The notes below the pieces were generated by a model that saw only the letters and a list, made by a program, of their open reading frames with translations, made no database searches and was not told the origin of the DNA. A stretch of DNA of 6,819 bases from an uncultured archaeon (GTDB lineage: Archaea; Thermoproteota; Nitrososphaeria; Nitrososphaerales; CALBXV01): the NCBI GenBank assembly GCA_937890045.1, contig CALBXV010000409.1, forward strand, positions 1 to 6,819. The letters are read 5' to 3'. Positions 6,803 through 6,819 of this stretch are shown here, in pieces. The stretch's first letter is position 1. Each line of letters opens with the position of its first letter. The translations under genes and the position numbers were made by a program.

Positions 6803-6819
6803 TATAAATCAAACTCGTC
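6802..6819 (-). CDS. Probable last codons of the upstream gene (partial)
   Basis: At the right edge the minus strand reads GAC GAG TTT GAT TTA TAA, giving DEFDL then a stop at 6804-6802 that shares its last base with the ATG of the giant gene. A TAATG overlap is the usual arrangement in compact phage operons and would explain the weak ribosome binding site of the giant gene. Only five codons are visible, so the reading frame is inferred from this overlap alone and no function can be given. Confidence 0.4.
   Translation of the reverse strand, partial: DEFDL

Noticed and set aside
1..6819. A defence, CRISPR, retron or toxin-antitoxin system
   Set aside because: No direct repeat array, reverse transcriptase, effector or paired small genes are visible. 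Nearly all of the sequence is accounted for by virion genes plus two enzyme-like genes.

Overview
The window is a strongly A+T-rich, tightly packed block from a tailed-phage genome, or a prophage-like or metagenome-derived equivalent. Every gene I can support lies on the minus strand, so transcription runs from high to low coordinates. No host genes, tRNAs, insertion sequences or CRISPR repeats are visible. From remembered family resemblance, not a search, the large proteins match uncharacterised virion proteins of T4-like (contractile-tailed) marine phages known mostly from metagenomes. That lineage is an inference. The AGGAG-type ribosome binding sites show an SD-using bacterial host.

In transcription order, the last 5 codons of an unseen upstream gene probably end at the right edge, in a TAATG stop/start overlap. 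Next is a 1151-residue structural protein (3347-6802). It has a baseplate-like central segment, a LamG-like jelly-roll segment and a conserved C-terminal block. After an 81-bp gap, the longest here and possibly holding a weak promoter, come three structural genes 10-12 bp apart: a 210-aa protein (2633-3265), a 341-aa protein (1597-2622) and a 326-aa protein (604-1584). The 341-aa and 326-aa proteins look like divergent tandem paralogues.

Two enzyme-like genes follow. The first is a 124-aa HExxH metallopeptidase-like protein (237-611), which overlaps the preceding gene by 8 bp. The second is a PD-(D/E)XK nuclease-like gene (217 down to 1) cut by the left edge.

The likely theme is assembly of the tail, baseplate or fibre apparatus, with the large protein as a scaffold-like wedge or adsorption component and the following proteins as further tail or surface parts. 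The metallopeptidase and nuclease are co-transcribed accessory functions whose roles the sequence does not settle. I see no defence, toxin-antitoxin or other unusual multi-gene system. The most interesting points are the mosaic giant protein, the paralogue pair, and the enzymes placed at the end of a structural operon.
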